Shown here: in pieces, positions 24,968 through 37,285 of the stretch
Position numbering within the stretch: the first letter of the stretch is position 1
Layout of the letters: each line of letters opens with the position of its first letter
Assembly: GCF_022662335.1 (NCBI RefSeq)
Contig: NZ_JAKNQJ010000001.1
Coordinates: 434,001 to 498,000 of the forward strand
Source: Sphingomonas sp. CROZ-RG-20F-R02-07
GTDB lineage: Bacteria; Pseudomonadota; Alphaproteobacteria; Sphingomonadales; Sphingomonadaceae
Length of the DNA: 64,000 nt
Direction: 5' to 3'
Position numbers and translations under genes: made by a program
Notes under the pieces: generated by a model
Database searches by the model: none
Seen by the model: only the letters and a program-made list of their open reading frames with translations
What the model was told of the DNA's origin: nothing

Positions 24968-25615
24968 TTACCGGATGCCCTTGAGCAGCAGCCACACCTT
25001 GGGGCCGCCCGTGGGCCTGGCGACGCCGTCCAGCCGCACCGCGCGCACGATGGTCACGGGGCGGAGGATCATCTGACCCTTGAACTCGTCCATGCCGCCG
25101 CCGGTCGGCAGCGCGAGGATGCGCTTCACGACGGCCATGCCGTCCACCACATGCCCGAACGCGGCATAGCCGAGCGCGGGCGCGCGCGCGTCCATCGCGG
25201 GGGCGGGGCCGACGGTCAGCACGAAATTGCCGCCCGCCGAATCGGGCGAGGCGCCCCGCGCCATCGAGACGGTGGCGTCGAGATGGTGGATGCCCGTCTG
25301 CGTGGTCGATTCGAACGGGAAGGAGGGCAGGATGCGCTTGGCGTCGGTGCCGATCCCGCCCTGGATGAAGCCGGTGCGGGGATTGGCCTTGCCCCGCGTC
25401 GCGCGGTAGAAGAGCGTATCGTCCAGCCGCCCGTCATCGACATAGGCGAGGAAATTGGCGGTGGTGCGCGGCGCCCGTTTCGCGTCGAGCGCGAGGACGA
25501 TCGGCCCCGCCGACGTGTCGAGCCGTACCCGGACCATCCCCGGCTGTGGCCGGTTGGCGGGGGGGGCTGCGGCCACGCCGAGCAGCGCGAGCGTGAGGAA
25601 GAGGCGGCGGGTCAT
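24968..25615 (-). CDS. Exported peptidyl-prolyl isomerase (cyclophilin type)
   Basis: A 215-residue cyclophilin-like protein with an N-terminal signal (MTRRLFLTLALLGVAAA), so probably periplasmic. The cyclophilin fold shows APRTTANFLAYVDDGRLDDT, FYRATRG and FIQGGIGTD, with GHVVDGMAVVKRI late. The active-site Arg of classical cyclophilins (RxxxxFxxQ) is changed: FYRATRG is present and FIQGG retains the Gln. It is convergent with rplS and lies downstream of rpoD on the minus strand. Confidence 0.88.
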   Translation of the reverse strand: MTRRLFLTLALLGVAAAPPANRPQPGMVRVRLDTSAGPIVLALDAKRAPRTTANFLAYVDDGRLDDTLFYRATRGKANPRTGFIQGGIGTDAKRILPSFPFESTTQTGIHHLDATVSMARGASPDSAGGNFVLTVGPAPAMDARAPALGYAAFGHVVDGMAVVKRILALPTGGGMDEFKGQMILRPVTIVRAVRLDGVARPTGGPKVWLLLKGIR

Positions 25616-25653
25616 GGGTGAAACGGCCGGGGTGCGAACCCCGGCCGATGGCA

Positions 25654-27677
<2,024 letters not shown>

Positions 27678-27678
<1 letters not shown>

Positions 27679-29540
27679 CAATCGCCCTCGGTGCCCAACG
27701 CTCGGGCGTCTTCGTTCGCTTGCACGAGATTTGCAAGCCGCACGTCCAACGCCTGTTTTTCCATCACCAATGCCACTTGCCGTTCGAACGCTTCGGTCGT
27801 GAACCGCGACTGCATCTGCGCGGTCGCATCCTCCAGCGCCGCATCCACTTCGGGTCGCGCCACCAAAATGGCGATCGCCTCATCGAGATCGGCCTGGATG
27901 CGAACCGGATCGGCCGACTTCTGCGTGAACGAATAGGGCATCGTATCGGCTCTCAACAAATCAGTAGCGACCGTATCGAAACCGGATCTGGCCAATATGG
28001 TGAGCAGCCGCCCGCTATCAAGCGCCCGATCTTCGAGCGCGACGTCAACCACGGCCTCGAACAGCCGCCCGAGCGCACCGTCCGCCAGCCGCAGCGAGCC
28101 CAGCACCTCCATGTGCCGCGCGATCTCGGCGGGATGGCGGATCAGGCCCGCCAGCACCGCCTTGGCCAGCACGCGGTCGATCCCCGCCGTACGGAATGCC
28201 TTGGCATCGGCCGTGACGGGGGCGAGCGGCGGTTTCCATCCGCCCTTCGGCCGCTCGCCGCGGGGCACGAAGGGCGCGCGCTTGGGGGCGAACTGCGCGT
28301 AGCAGCGGCGCTTGAACTCGGCCTGATATTCCTGCCGCACCGACGGATCGGCGATCGTGGCGGCCAGCTCGTCAAGCCGCCGCCGCAATCCCGCGCGCTG
28401 CTCGGGCGTGTCGAGCGCTTCGGCCTGAAGCTCGCTCGCCCACAGCCGCTCGACCAGCGGCTCGGTCGCGCGGAGCAGCGCCTCGAACGCGGCGGGCCCG
28501 CGGGCGCGGATCAGGTCGTCGGGATCCTGCCCCGGCGGCAGCGTGGCGAAGGCAAGGCTGCGCCCCGGCGCCAGCATCGGCAGCGCGCGGTGCGCCGCTC
28601 TCAGCGCGGCCTTCTGCCCCGCGCTGTCCCCGTCGAGGCAGAGGATCGGCACGTCCACCAGCCGCCACAGCCGCTCCAGTTGCGCCTCGGTCAGCGCGGT
28701 GCCGAGCGGGGCCACGGCTTCGGGAAAGCCGCCCTGCGCCAGCGCGATCACGTCCATATAGCCCTCGACCACCAGCACGCGCCCGGCCTTGCGCACGGCG
28801 GGGGCGGCGCGATCGAGATTGTAGAGCGTGCGCCCCTTGTCGAAGAGCGGGGTGTCGGGCGAGTTCAGATATTTCGGCTCGCCGCCGTCCAGCACGCGGC
28901 CCCCGAACGCGATGGTGCGCCCGCGCGGATCGCGGATCGGGATCATCAGCCGGCCGCGGAACCGATCGTACGGCTCCTTGCCGTCCACCTGGATCAGCAG
29001 CCCGGCCTCGACCAGCATCGGGTCGCCATAGTCCTTCAGCGCCGCGCGCAGCTTGCCGCGGCTGTCGGGCGAGAAGCCCATGCCGAACGCGCGCGCGGTC
29101 TCGGCCGTGATCCCGCGCCGGTCGAGCAGCGCACGTGCCTCGGTGCCGGCGATCCCGCCCAGCTGCTCGGCGAACCACGAGGCCGCATCGCCGCACGCCT
29201 CGTGCAGCCCCTTGGCGCGCTCCGCCTTCTGCGCGGCGCGCGGGTCCATCGCGGGCATGTCGAGTCCGGCGGCCTGCGCCAGCTCCTTCACCGCATCCAT
29301 GAACGGCAGCCCGCGCTGGTCGGTCATCCACCGGATCGCATCGCCATGCGCCGAGCAGCCGAAACAGTGATAGAAGCCCTTGTCGTCGTTGACGTAGAAG
29401 CTGGGCGTCTTCTCGTTGTGGAACGGGCAACACCCGCGATGCTCGCGCCCGGCCTTGGTGAGCTTGACCGACTTGCCGATCAGCGCGGTGAGCGAGGTGC
29501 GCGCGCGGAGTTCGTCGAGGAATTGGGGGGTGAGGGTCAT
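27678..29540 (-). CDS. dnaG: DNA primase DnaG
   Basis: A 620-residue primase that makes RNA primers for DNA replication. N-terminal CHC2 zinc finger ([14 protein letters not shown] and [14 protein letters not shown]), then the TOPRIM domain with [11 protein letters not shown] and [10 protein letters not shown], and the conserved [20 protein letters not shown]. The C-terminal helicase-binding part (from about 450) is divergent. Coupled to rpoD downstream (ATGA) and to the GIY-YIG gene upstream (ATGA). Confidence 0.97.
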
Positions 29541-29914
29541 GCTACAAAGTCTTCGCGTTCGCCCGATCCCGACGGCGGTGGATAGCTGGCCTGTCCCACG
29601 CCGTTCGTTTCGAGCGCAGTCGAGAAACCCCTCTCCCTGGGAGGGCGGGCGAGATGGGACAGCATCGACCAATTGCCCGCGATCAACGCTTCCTTCTTGC
29701 CGCGCGACCAGCCGCCGACGATCCGCTCGGCCTCCAGCGCTTCGAGCCGGGAGCCAAAATACTCGCTCCATACCAGCACGACCGGTCGCCGTGTGGACGT
29801 GAACGCGTAGCATCCGCCGGCCTGGTGCTGGCCGATACGCCGCTCGAGATTGTCGGTGTGCCCGGTATAGTAGCGACCGTCCGAACAGCGCAGCATATAC
29901 GTCCAGAAGGTCAT
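29537..29914 (-). CDS. GIY-YIG nuclease domain protein with repeat-derived tail
   Basis: A 125-residue protein whose first 80 or so residues form a GIY-YIG fold: YMLRCSDGRYYTGHTDNLER, then RPVVLVWSEYF, and the C-terminal EALEAERIVGGWSRGKKEALI, typical of the YhbQ/UvrC-like single-domain group. These may be DNA nicking enzymes, but roles are mostly unknown. Residues about 95-105 (RGFSTALETNG) are the reading of a repeat arm at 29601-29630, and what follows is low-complexity. The stop overlaps the dnaG start (ATGA). Confidence 0.82.
   Translation of the reverse strand: MTFWTYMLRCSDGRYYTGHTDNLERRIGQHQAGGCYAFTSTRRPVVLVWSEYFGSRLEALEAERIVGGWSRGKKEALIAGNWSMLSHLARPPRERGFSTALETNGVGQASYPPPSGSGEREDFVA
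29601..29630. repeat. Palindromic repeat arm inside the GIY-YIG gene
   Basis: CCGTTCGTTTCGAGCGCAGT then CGAGAAACCC. It is inverted relative to the arm at 29970-29998 and the same sub-type as the pair in carA (31248-31361). It encodes GFSTALETNG in the GIY-YIG frame. Confidence 0.8.
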
Positions 29915-29969
29915 GGCGGACCCTAACCTTCGCCGCGTGCGCCGTCGAGCCGCCGCGTGCCGTGGAGCC

Positions 29970-29998
29970 GGTTTCTCGACTTCGCTCGAGACGAACGG
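29970..29998. repeat. Palindromic repeat arm upstream of the GIY-YIG gene
   Basis: GGTTTCTCGACTTCGCTCGA then GACGAACGG. It is the inverted partner of the arm at 29601-29630; together they flank most of the GIY-YIG gene. Contains a short internal hairpin TCTCGA / TCGAGA. It lies between the GIY-YIG and yqeY-like genes. Confidence 0.8.
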
Positions 29999-30038
29999 AG
30001 GGGTGCGGACGTGGGCTCGCTCCCGCGTTCGCCCCGCC

Positions 30039-30491
30039 TTACCCCAACGCCGCCTTCACCAAGCCGCTCGCCTTGCTCATGTCCAGCACGCTCGCGTGCC
30101 GCGCCTTCAGCTCGGCCATCACGCGGCCCATGTCCTTCATGCCCGCGGCACCCAGATCGGCCTTGATCGTCTCGATCGCGGCGCGCGTCTCGTCGTCGCT
30201 CAGCGTTTTCGGGAGAAAGCGTTCGATCACCGCCACCTCCTTCGCCTCGGCCTCGGCGAGTTCGGGACGGTCGCCTTTCACATACATGTCGATCGATTCG
30301 CGGCGCTGCTTCACCATCTTCTGCAGCACCTCGACGATCAGCGCGTCGTCATCGGTGGGCGCCTTGCCGGTGCGCGCCTCGATGTCGCGATTCTTGATCG
30401 CGGCCTGGATCAGGCTGACGGCGCCGCGGGTGTCCTTGTCGCCGGCTTTCATGGCGGCCAGTTGCGCGGCCTTGATGTCGTCGCGAATCAT
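30039..30491 (-). CDS. GatB/YqeY domain protein
   Basis: A 150-residue helical protein matching the YqeY family, related to the C-terminal tRNA-binding tail of GatB. Family blocks: MIRDDIKAAQLAAMKAGDKD, TRGAVSLIQAAIKNRDIEAR, EVLQKMVKQRRESIDMY, and GAAGMKDMGRVMAELKARHA. Cytoplasmic; its exact role is unclear. It is divergent from carA (gap of 153 bases) with the repeat arm 29970-29998 beyond its 3' end. This yqeY-next-to-dnaG/rpoD order is common in alphaproteobacteria. Confidence 0.93.
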   Translation of the reverse strand: MIRDDIKAAQLAAMKAGDKDTRGAVSLIQAAIKNRDIEARTGKAPTDDDALIVEVLQKMVKQRRESIDMYVKGDRPELAEAEAKEVAVIERFLPKTLSDDETRAAIETIKADLGAAGMKDMGRVMAELKARHASVLDMSKASGLVKAALG

Positions 30492-30644
30492 GATGTCGGC
30501 TTTCGTGTTGTTCGCCCGTGCGTTCCGGGATCGCCGAGGATCATAGACGAGGGTGGCCCGGTTTAACAGATTGACGCTGCCGACCTGCGGCCTTAGCGGC
30601 TGCGGCTTAGCGACATCGACAGCCAAGAGAGTGCCCGCCTGACC

Positions 30645-31931
30645 ATGGCCGACGCCACGCCGACACCCGTGCCCGCCACGCCCCAGCCCGAGGGCGCGAC
30701 CGGCGTTCTCGTCCTCGCGAGCGGCGAGGTGGTGTGGGGGCGCGGCTTCGGCGCGGAAGGGCAGGCGGTGGGCGAAGTGTGCTTCCACACCGCGATGACG
30801 GGCTATCAGGAGATCATGACCGATCCGTCGTTCGCCGGGCAGGTCATCACCTTCACCTTCCCGCATATCGGCAATGTCGGCGCGAACCCCGACGATGTGG
30901 AGGCCGACGCCCCCCACGCGCTCGGCATGATCGTGCGCGAGGACGTGACCGCGCCCTCGTCGTTCCGCGCGGTCGAGCGGCTGGACGGCTGGATGAAGCG
31001 CCATGCGCGGATCGGCCTGTCGGGCATCGACACGCGCGCGCTCACCCGGCGCATCCGTGGGCACGGCGCGCCCAATGGCGTGATCGCGCATTCGGCGACG
31101 GGGTCGTTCGACATCCCCTTCCTGCTGAACATGGCGCAGGCCTGGCCGGGGCTGGAGGGCATGGACCTCGCCAGGGAGGTGTCGACCGAGACGCATTATG
31201 GCTGGGACGGCGGCGTCTGGCGGCTGGGCTTCGGCTATGGGGCGGATGGTGTCTCGACTTCGCACGACACGAACGGAATTCAGGATGACGCGCGCCCGGC
31301 GGCCGAACAGGAAGGGCATGCATCCCGTCCGCCGTTTGTTTCGATCGAAGTCGAGAAACCTTCTCGCGCCAAACCCCATGTCGTCGCGATCGACTATGGC
31401 TCCAAGCGCAACATCTTCCGCAACCTGGCGCTTGCCGGCGCGCGCGTGACGGTGGTGCCCGCGACCGCGAGCTTCGATCAGGTCATGGCGTTCGCGCCCG
31501 ACGGCATCTTCCTGTCGAACGGCCCCGGAGATCCCGCCGCGACCGGCGAATATGCCGTCCCCGTGATCCGCCAGTTGCTGGAGACGGGCAAGCCGCTGTT
31601 CGGCATCTGCCTCGGCCACCAGTTGCTGGGGCTGGCGGTGGGCGCGACCACCACCAAGATGTTCCAGGGGCACCGCGGCGCCAACCATCCGGTCAAGCGC
31701 CTGTCCGACGGCGCGGTCGAGATCACCAGCATGAACCACGGCTTCGCGGTGGAGCGGGACTCGCTGCCGGCGAATGTGCGCGAGACGCATGTGTCGCTGT
31801 TCGACGGGAGCAATGCGGGGCTGGAACTGACGGATCGGCCGGCGTTCAGCGTGCAGTATCACCCGGAGGCGAGCCCAGGGCCGCAGGATAGTCTATATCT
31901 GTTCGAGCGGTTCGTGGGATCGTTGCGGTGA
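30645..31931 (+). CDS. carA: Carbamoyl-phosphate synthase small subunit with in-frame repeat
   Basis: A 428-residue glutamine amidotransferase subunit that feeds ammonia to CarB. N-terminal domain with TAMTGYQEIMTDPSFAGQ and VTAPSSFRAVERLDGW; C-terminal amidotransferase with the nucleophile in GICLGHQLLGLA and the His/Glu in QYHPEASPGP. Residues about 202-239 (GVSTSHDTNG to SIEVEKP) come from a palindromic repeat (31248-31361) in the linker between the two domains. Its stop overlaps the start of an orphan gene as GTGA; carB follows that gene. Confidence 0.96.
   Translation: MADATPTPVPATPQPEGATGVLVLASGEVVWGRGFGAEGQAVGEVCFHTAMTGYQEIMTDPSFAGQVITFTFPHIGNVGANPDDVEADAPHALGMIVREDVTAPSSFRAVERLDGWMKRHARIGLSGIDTRALTRRIRGHGAPNGVIAHSATGSFDIPFLLNMAQAWPGLEGMDLAREVSTETHYGWDGGVWRLGFGYGADGVSTSHDTNGIQDDARPAAEQEGHASRPPFVSIEVEKPSRAKPHVVAIDYGSKRNIFRNLALAGARVTVVPATASFDQVMAFAPDGIFLSNGPGDPAATGEYAVPVIRQLLETGKPLFGICLGHQLLGLAVGATTTKMFQGHRGANHPVKRLSDGAVEITSMNHGFAVERDSLPANVRETHVSLFDGSNAGLELTDRPAFSVQYHPEASPGPQDSLYLFERFVGSLR
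31248..31361. repeat. REPIN-like palindrome inside carA
   Basis: Left arm GGTGTCTCGACTTCGCACGA then CACGAACGG (from 31248), right arm CCGTTTGTTTCGATCGAAGT then CGAGAAACC (from 31332), inverted with about 55 bases between. Same sub-type as 29601-29630 and 29970-29998. Open in the carA frame, at the boundary of the two domains. Confidence 0.85.
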
Positions 31932-32593
31932 TTGAGGCGCAACTTGAAGACGCTATTCTGGCCTATCTTTCTCGCGACGATCCCGGCGCGGGTACCTTCG
32001 AGTCTCTTACAACAATCTATGAAAAACTGCCTGAAGCGCAACGTCTTGCCAGTGATTTAGACGAAAGTGACCGCGGCATCGATGACAAAGAGCAAGTGCG
32101 CGCCGCTGTTGATCAACTTGTCATAGATGGGATGGTGGAATCGCGTTTGGGAGAACGGGACTACGAAAATTCATATCGCATTACTGATCAAGGAGCATAC
32201 GAGGCCGCTTTTCCCGGCGGTACGTTGGTAACGCATTCGGACGGAACAACCTTTTCCGACAACTCGAGCTATCGGATTAGTCCTGCGTCAGATCGGCAGG
32301 AACCGATGTCGTTTGATAGCGCAGCTTGGACCGGGCTTTCTCGTACCATCGTCGACGCAAAAAATGCTCGGGCAATTAGTAATCTGATCGACAAGGCGTT
32401 AGATATTCTTCCGAGCACGGGAGCGGCCAATTCTGAAATTATGCAAGCCGCCGCATATCTGAAGGCGGCGCGGGAGTTGGCATTGGCTCCCCAGCCACCT
32501 TCAGAGTTGATTTGGCAATTGATAAGCAAGGCTGCTGATGTTCTTGGCTTATTTGGTTTGTTCTACGCTATCTTTGTACAGGCAGCTCACTAA
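31928..32593 (+). CDS. Orphan protein between carA and carB
   Basis: A 221-residue protein I do not recognise. The gene is visibly AT-richer than its neighbours. The middle ([14 protein letters not shown] to [15 protein letters not shown], about 60-95) resembles a winged-helix domain. The C-terminus has a hydrophobic helix ([19 protein letters not shown]) that may touch the membrane. The start is a GTG overlapping the carA stop, and the stop overlaps the carB start (TAATG), so it is neatly inserted in the carAB reading run. Function unknown; transfer is suspected. Confidence 0.7.
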   Translation: MIEAQLEDAILAYLSRDDPGAGTFESLTTIYEKLPEAQRLASDLDESDRGIDDKEQVRAAVDQLVIDGMVESRLGERDYENSYRITDQGAYEAAFPGGTLVTHSDGTTFSDNSSYRISPASDRQEPMSFDSAAWTGLSRTIVDAKNARAISNLIDKALDILPSTGAANSEIMQAAAYLKAARELALAPQPPSELIWQLISKAADVLGLFGLFYAIFVQAAH

Positions 32594-35500
32594 TGCCCAA
32601 ACGCACCGACATCTCCTCCATCCTCGTCATCGGCGCCGGGCCGATCGTCATCGGTCAGGCGTGCGAGTTCGACTATTCGGGCACGCAGGCGATCAAGGCG
32701 TTGAAGGAGGAGGGCTATCGCATCGTCCTCGTCAACTCCAACCCCGCCACGATCATGACCGATCCCGAGCTGGCCGACGCGACCTATGTCGAGCCGATCA
32801 CGCCCGAGGTCGTCGCCGCGATCATCGCGAAGGAGCGGCCGGACGCGGTGCTGCCGACGATGGGCGGGCAGACCGCGCTCAACACCGCGCTCGCGCTGTT
32901 CCGCGATGGCACGCTGGAAAAATACGGCGTCCAGATGATCGGCGCCGATGCCGATGCGATCGACATGGCGGAGGATCGCCTGAAGTTCCGCGACGCGATG
33001 GACCGGATCGGGCTCGAAAGTGCGCGCTCGGCAATCGCGCACACCGTCGAGGAGGCGCTCGCGGGGCTCGAGGTCACGGGGCTGCCCTCGATCATCCGCC
33101 CGAGCTTCACCATGGGCGGGTCGGGTGGCGGCATCGCGTACAACCGCGAGGAGTTCGTCGAGATCGTCCGGCGAGGGCTCGATCTGTCGCCCACCACCGA
33201 GGTGCTGATCGAGGAATCGCTGCTCGGCTGGAAGGAATATGAGATGGAGGTGGTCCGCGACCGTGCGGACAACGCCATCATCATCTGCTCGATCGAGAAT
33301 ATCGATCCGATGGGCGTTCACACCGGCGATTCGATCACCGTCGCGCCGGCGCTGACGCTGACCGACAAGGAATATCAGATCATGCGCAACGCATCGATCG
33401 CGGTCTTGCGCGAAATCGGTGTGGAGACGGGCGGCTCGAACGTCCAGTTCGCGGTGAACCCGCAGGACGGGCGGCTGGTCGTCATCGAGATGAACCCGCG
33501 CGTCTCGCGCTCCTCGGCGCTGGCGTCCAAGGCGACGGGCTTCCCGATCGCCAAGGTCGCCGCCAAGCTGGCGGTCGGCTACACGCTCGACGAGATCGAG
33601 AACGACATCACCGGTGCCACGCCCGCCAGCTTCGAGCCGACGATCGACTATGTCGTCACCAAGATCCCGCGCTTCGCGTTCGAGAAGTTCAAGGGCGCTG
33701 AGCCCAATCTGGGCACCGCGATGAAGTCGGTCGGCGAGGTGATGGCGATCGGCCGCAACATCCACGAATCGCTGCAAAAGGCGTTGCGCGGGCTGGAGAC
33801 GGGGCTGTCGGGCTTCAACCAGGTCGATGCGCTCGTCGGCGCGCCGCGCGCGGAGATCGAGGCGGCGCTCGCGCGCGCCACGCCCGATCGGCTGCTGGTG
33901 GCGGCGCAGGCGCTGCGCGAGGGCTTCACCGTCGCCGAGATCAACCGTATCGCGAAATACGATCCCTGGTTTCTCGAACGCATCGCCGAGATCGTCGAGG
34001 CCGAGGCGGTGGTGTGCCGTGAGGGCCTGCCGATCGAAGCCGCCGGCTTGCGGCGTCTCAAGTCGATGGGGTTCAGCGACAAGCGGCTCGCCTATCTCGC
34101 GCTCAAATCGGCCAATCTGCGCGGCAACGCCCGCGGGATCGCGCGTGGGTCCGGGCTGATCCACGACGCGGTGGTCGCGATGACCGGCGGCGTGACCGAG
34201 GCCGAGGTGCGCGCGCTGCGCCACCGGCTGGGCGTGCGCCCCGTCTTCAAGCGGATCGACACCTGCGCCGCCGAGTTCGACGCGAAGACGCCCTATATGT
34301 ATTCGACCTACGAGGCGCCGAGCTTCGGCGAGCCCGAGAATGAGAGCATGCCGACCGACCGCAAGAAGGTCGTGATCCTGGGCGGCGGCCCGAACCGGAT
34401 CGGGCAGGGCATCGAGTTCGATTATTGCTGCTGCCACGCCTGTTTCGCGCTCGCGGACGCGGGCTACGAGACGATCATGGTCAACTGCAACCCGGAGACG
34501 GTGAGCACCGATTACGACACGTCCGACCGGCTCTATTTCGAACCGCTGACCGCCGAGGACGTGCTGGAGATCCTGCATGTCGAGCAGCAGGCGGGAACGC
34601 TGGCGGGCGTGATCGTCCAGTTCGGCGGCCAGACACCGCTCAACCTGGCGCGCGCGCTCGAGGCTGCGGGGATCCCGATCCTCGGCACCAGCCCGGATGC
34701 GATCGATCTGGCGGAGGATCGCGAGCGGTTCGCGGCCTTGGTCAACAAGCTGGGCCTTCGCCAGCCTGCGAACGGCCTCGCGCGCAGCCGCGACGAGGCG
34801 ATCGCCGCGGCCGAGCGCATCGGCTATCCGGTGCTGATGCGCCCGAGCTATGTGCTGGGCGGCCGGGCGATGGAGATCGTCGACGGCCCGGCGCAGCTCG
34901 ATGATTACATCGCTACCGCGGTGCAGGTGTCGGGCGATTCGCCCGTGCTGATCGACCAGTATCTGCGCGACGCGACCGAGGTGGACGTGGATGCGATCGG
35001 CGACGGCACCGATGTGGTGGTCGCCGGCATCCTCCAGCATATCGAGGAGGCGGGCGTCCATTCGGGCGACAGCGCCTGTTCGATCCCGCCCTATTCGCTG
35101 TCGGCGGAGATCGTCGCCGAGATCGAGCGGCAGACGGTGGCGCTGGCGCATGCGCTGTCGGTGGTCGGGCTGATGAACATCCAGTTCGCGGTGAAGGACG
35201 GGCTGGTCTATCTGATCGAGGTGAACCCGCGGGCCAGCCGCACGGTGCCCTTCGTCGCCAAGGCGATCGGCGCGCCCGTCGCCAAGATCGCCGCGCGGGT
35301 GATGGCGGGCGAGAAGCTCGCCGATCTGCCCGCGATCGACCGGCACATCGATTATTTCGCGGTGAAGGAGGCGGTGTTCCCCTTCGCCAAATTCCCCGGC
35401 GTCGATCCGGTTCTCTCACCCGAGATGAAGTCCACCGGCGAAGTGATGGGAATCGCGGACGATTTCACCACCGCCTTCGCCAAGGCACAGCTCGGCGCGG

Positions 35501-35925
35501 GCACCGTGCTGCCGACCGAGGGCGCCGTCTTCATCAGCGTGAAGGATGGCGACAAGCGCGGCATCGTCGGCGCGGCGGAGCAGTTGATCGGCGCCGGCTT
35601 CCGGATCGTCGCCACCGGCGGCACCGCGGATCACCTTGCGCGCGCGGGGCTGGCGGTCGAGCGGATCAACAAGGTGGCGCAAGGCCGACCGCACATCGTC
35701 GACCGGATCAAGGACGGCGGCATCGCGCTGATCGTCAACACCACCGAGGGCTGGCAGAGCCTGAAGGACTCGCAACCGATTCGCGCCGCGGCGCTGTCGG
35801 GGCGCATTCCCTATTTCACCACCGCCTCCGCCAGCATCGAGGCGGCGCGCGCGATCGTGGAGTCCGGAACGCGCAGCCTTGAAGTCAGGCCGCTGCAATC
35901 CTATCATTCCCATTCGCACAAGTGA
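32593..35925 (+). CDS. carB: Carbamoyl-phosphate synthase large subunit
   Basis: A 1110-residue synthetase making carbamoyl phosphate from bicarbonate, ammonia and two ATP, for arginine and pyrimidines. The N-terminal half ([20 protein letters not shown], then [20 protein letters not shown]) repeats in the C-terminal half ([20 protein letters not shown], then [19 protein letters not shown]). The MGS-like allosteric domain (about 945-1085) follows. Full length. The ATG overlaps the stop of the orphan gene. Confidence 0.98.
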   Translation: MPKRTDISSILVIGAGPIVIGQACEFDYSGTQAIKALKEEGYRIVLVNSNPATIMTDPELADATYVEPITPEVVAAIIAKERPDAVLPTMGGQTALNTALALFRDGTLEKYGVQMIGADADAIDMAEDRLKFRDAMDRIGLESARSAIAHTVEEALAGLEVTGLPSIIRPSFTMGGSGGGIAYNREEFVEIVRRGLDLSPTTEVLIEESLLGWKEYEMEVVRDRADNAIIICSIENIDPMGVHTGDSITVAPALTLTDKEYQIMRNASIAVLREIGVETGGSNVQFAVNPQDGRLVVIEMNPRVSRSSALASKATGFPIAKVAAKLAVGYTLDEIENDITGATPASFEPTIDYVVTKIPRFAFEKFKGAEPNLGTAMKSVGEVMAIGRNIHESLQKALRGLETGLSGFNQVDALVGAPRAEIEAALARATPDRLLVAAQALREGFTVAEINRIAKYDPWFLERIAEIVEAEAVVCREGLPIEAAGLRRLKSMGFSDKRLAYLALKSANLRGNARGIARGSGLIHDAVVAMTGGVTEAEVRALRHRLGVRPVFKRIDTCAAEFDAKTPYMYSTYEAPSFGEPENESMPTDRKKVVILGGGPNRIGQGIEFDYCCCHACFALADAGYETIMVNCNPETVSTDYDTSDRLYFEPLTAEDVLEILHVEQQAGTLAGVIVQFGGQTPLNLARALEAAGIPILGTSPDAIDLAEDRERFAALVNKLGLRQPANGLARSRDEAIAAAERIGYPVLMRPSYVLGGRAMEIVDGPAQLDDYIATAVQVSGDSPVLIDQYLRDATEVDVDAIGDGTDVVVAGILQHIEEAGVHSGDSACSIPPYSLSAEIVAEIERQTVALAHALSVVGLMNIQFAVKDGLVYLIEVNPRASRTVPFVAKAIGAPVAKIAARVMAGEKLADLPAIDRHIDYFAVKEAVFPFAKFPGVDPVLSPEMKSTGEVMGIADDFTTAFAKAQLGAGTVLPTEGAVFISVKDGDKRGIVGAAEQLIGAGFRIVATGGTADHLARAGLAVERINKVAQGRPHIVDRIKDGGIALIVNTTEGWQSLKDSQPIRAAALSGRIPYFTTASASIEAARAIVESGTRSLEVRPLQSYHSHSHK

Positions 35926-35999
35926 TCCCGAAAAGCTGAATGCAGGGTGCGGGCGGGGCCGGATGGCTTCGCGCGGGGATGAAAGAATGGGGACGACCG

Positions 36000-36476
36000 A
36001 TGGCGACCGTCGAAAAGATGCCGATGCTCCAGGAGGGCTACGAGAAGCTGAATGCCGATCTGAAACGGCTGAAGGCGGAACGCCCGACGATCGTCGACGC
36101 GATCGAGGAAGCGCGCGCGCATGGCGATCTATCGGAAAACGCCGAATATCATGCCGCCAAGGAGCGTCAGGGCCAGATCGAGGCATCGATCTCCGACATC
36201 GAGGACAAGCTGAGCCGCGCCCAGATCATCGATCCGCGCGACCTGTCGGGCGATAAGGTGGTGTTCGGCGCCACGGTCACGTTGCTTGACGACGACGACA
36301 AGCCGGTTCGCTATCAGATCGTCGGCCAGACGGAGGCCGATGCGCGCACGGGCCGCATCTCGTACAATTCGCCGCTCGGCCGCGCGCTGATCGGGCGCCG
36401 GGTGGACGACGATGTCGAGGTGACGGTGCCGTCGGGCGATCGTTATTATCAGGTCGCCAAGATCGAATTCATCTGA
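36000..36476 (+). CDS. greA: Transcription elongation factor GreA
   Basis: A 158-residue cleavage factor that rescues backtracked RNA polymerase. The N-terminal coiled coil has [20 protein letters not shown], the catalytic-loop region; the C-terminal domain has [15 protein letters not shown]. Both are GreA hallmarks. ATG at 36000. It follows carB by 74 bases, an order shared by many alphaproteobacteria. A second, GreB-like factor lies at 48849. Confidence 0.97.
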   Translation: MATVEKMPMLQEGYEKLNADLKRLKAERPTIVDAIEEARAHGDLSENAEYHAAKERQGQIEASISDIEDKLSRAQIIDPRDLSGDKVVFGATVTLLDDDDKPVRYQIVGQTEADARTGRISYNSPLGRALIGRRVDDDVEVTVPSGDRYYQVAKIEFI

Positions 36477-36478
36477 CC

Positions 36479-37114
36479 ATGATGGCCGGCGCGCGCGCGA
36501 CGGCGATCATCGCGATCGGCACGGCGATCGTCTCGGCGCTGATCCTTCTAACCGGGCGGTTGCCCTATGCCGCGGTCGAGGCCGGGTTCATCCCCGTGCG
36601 CGCGTCGGGCATGGTCGCGCACGCCTTTCTCGTGCCGTTGCTGCTGACGCCGCTGACGGCCACGCTCGTGCATGGTGGCATCGCGCATCTCGGCTTCAAC
36701 CTCGTGATGCTGGTCTATTGCGGGCAGCAGGCCGAGCGCGCGACGGGGGCCACGGGGCTCGCGATCCTCTATGTCGTCGGCGCCTATGCGGCAGCCGCGG
36801 CGCAATATGCGTTCGATCCGTCGTCGCTGTCGCCGATGATCGGCGCAAGCGGGGCGATCTCGGCGGTCGTGGCAGCCTATGCGCTGCTGTACGGCGAGCG
36901 CCGCGCGCAGGCGATCGGGCCGATCCCGGGCGGCGTGGTTCATGTCGCGTGGCTTGCGGCGGCGTGGATCGGAATTCAGTTGCTCATCGGCTATGCAGGC
37001 TTCGGCGAAGGCGCCGGCACCGGGCCGATTGCGATCGGCGCGCATATCGGCGGATTCGTCGCCGGACTGGCGCTGGCCCGGCCGCTGCTGCTCTGGCGCT
37101 ACCGCCACGCCTGA
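36479..37114 (+). CDS. Rhomboid family intramembrane serine protease
   Basis: A 211-residue membrane protein with six predicted segments. The catalytic Ser lies in PMIGASGAISAVVAAY (GASG) and the His in IAIGAHIGGFVAGLAL. A His-Asn pair occurs early (TATLVHGGIAHLGFNLV), as in rhomboids. Inner membrane; substrate unknown. It starts 3 bases after the greA stop, so probably cotranscribed. Confidence 0.88.
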   Translation: MMAGARATAIIAIGTAIVSALILLTGRLPYAAVEAGFIPVRASGMVAHAFLVPLLLTPLTATLVHGGIAHLGFNLVMLVYCGQQAERATGATGLAILYVVGAYAAAAAQYAFDPSSLSPMIGASGAISAVVAAYALLYGERRAQAIGPIPGGVVHVAWLAAAWIGIQLLIGYAGFGEGAGTGPIAIGAHIGGFVAGLALARPLLLWRYRHA

Positions 37115-37152
37115 GCGGGCGAGCCGGGCTAGACTAGGATGGCTTTCCGGCT

Positions 37153-37240
37153 CCGTTCGCCCCGAGCGTGTCGAAGGGCCTGGACCGACGGCTGGGGTAC
37201 GCCTGCGGAGAGGGAGCCTCGCCAAGCTCAGCACGAACGG
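37153..37240. repeat. REPIN-like palindrome pair
   Basis: Left arm CCGTTCGCCCCGAGCGTGTC then GAAGGGCC (from 37153), right arm GCCAAGCTCAGCACGAACGG (from 37221), partly degenerate. It lies in the space between the rhomboid gene and the DUF4170 gene. Confidence 0.75.
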
Positions 37241-37285
37241 ACCTCGTTATCCGATCAAGCGGACGGTCGCCGGTCCAAAGCGCGA

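Noticed and set aside
32590..35346. Long open frame antisense to carB
   Set aside because: Low-complexity Arg/Asp/His product opposite a complete carB; no start signal and no family resemblance.
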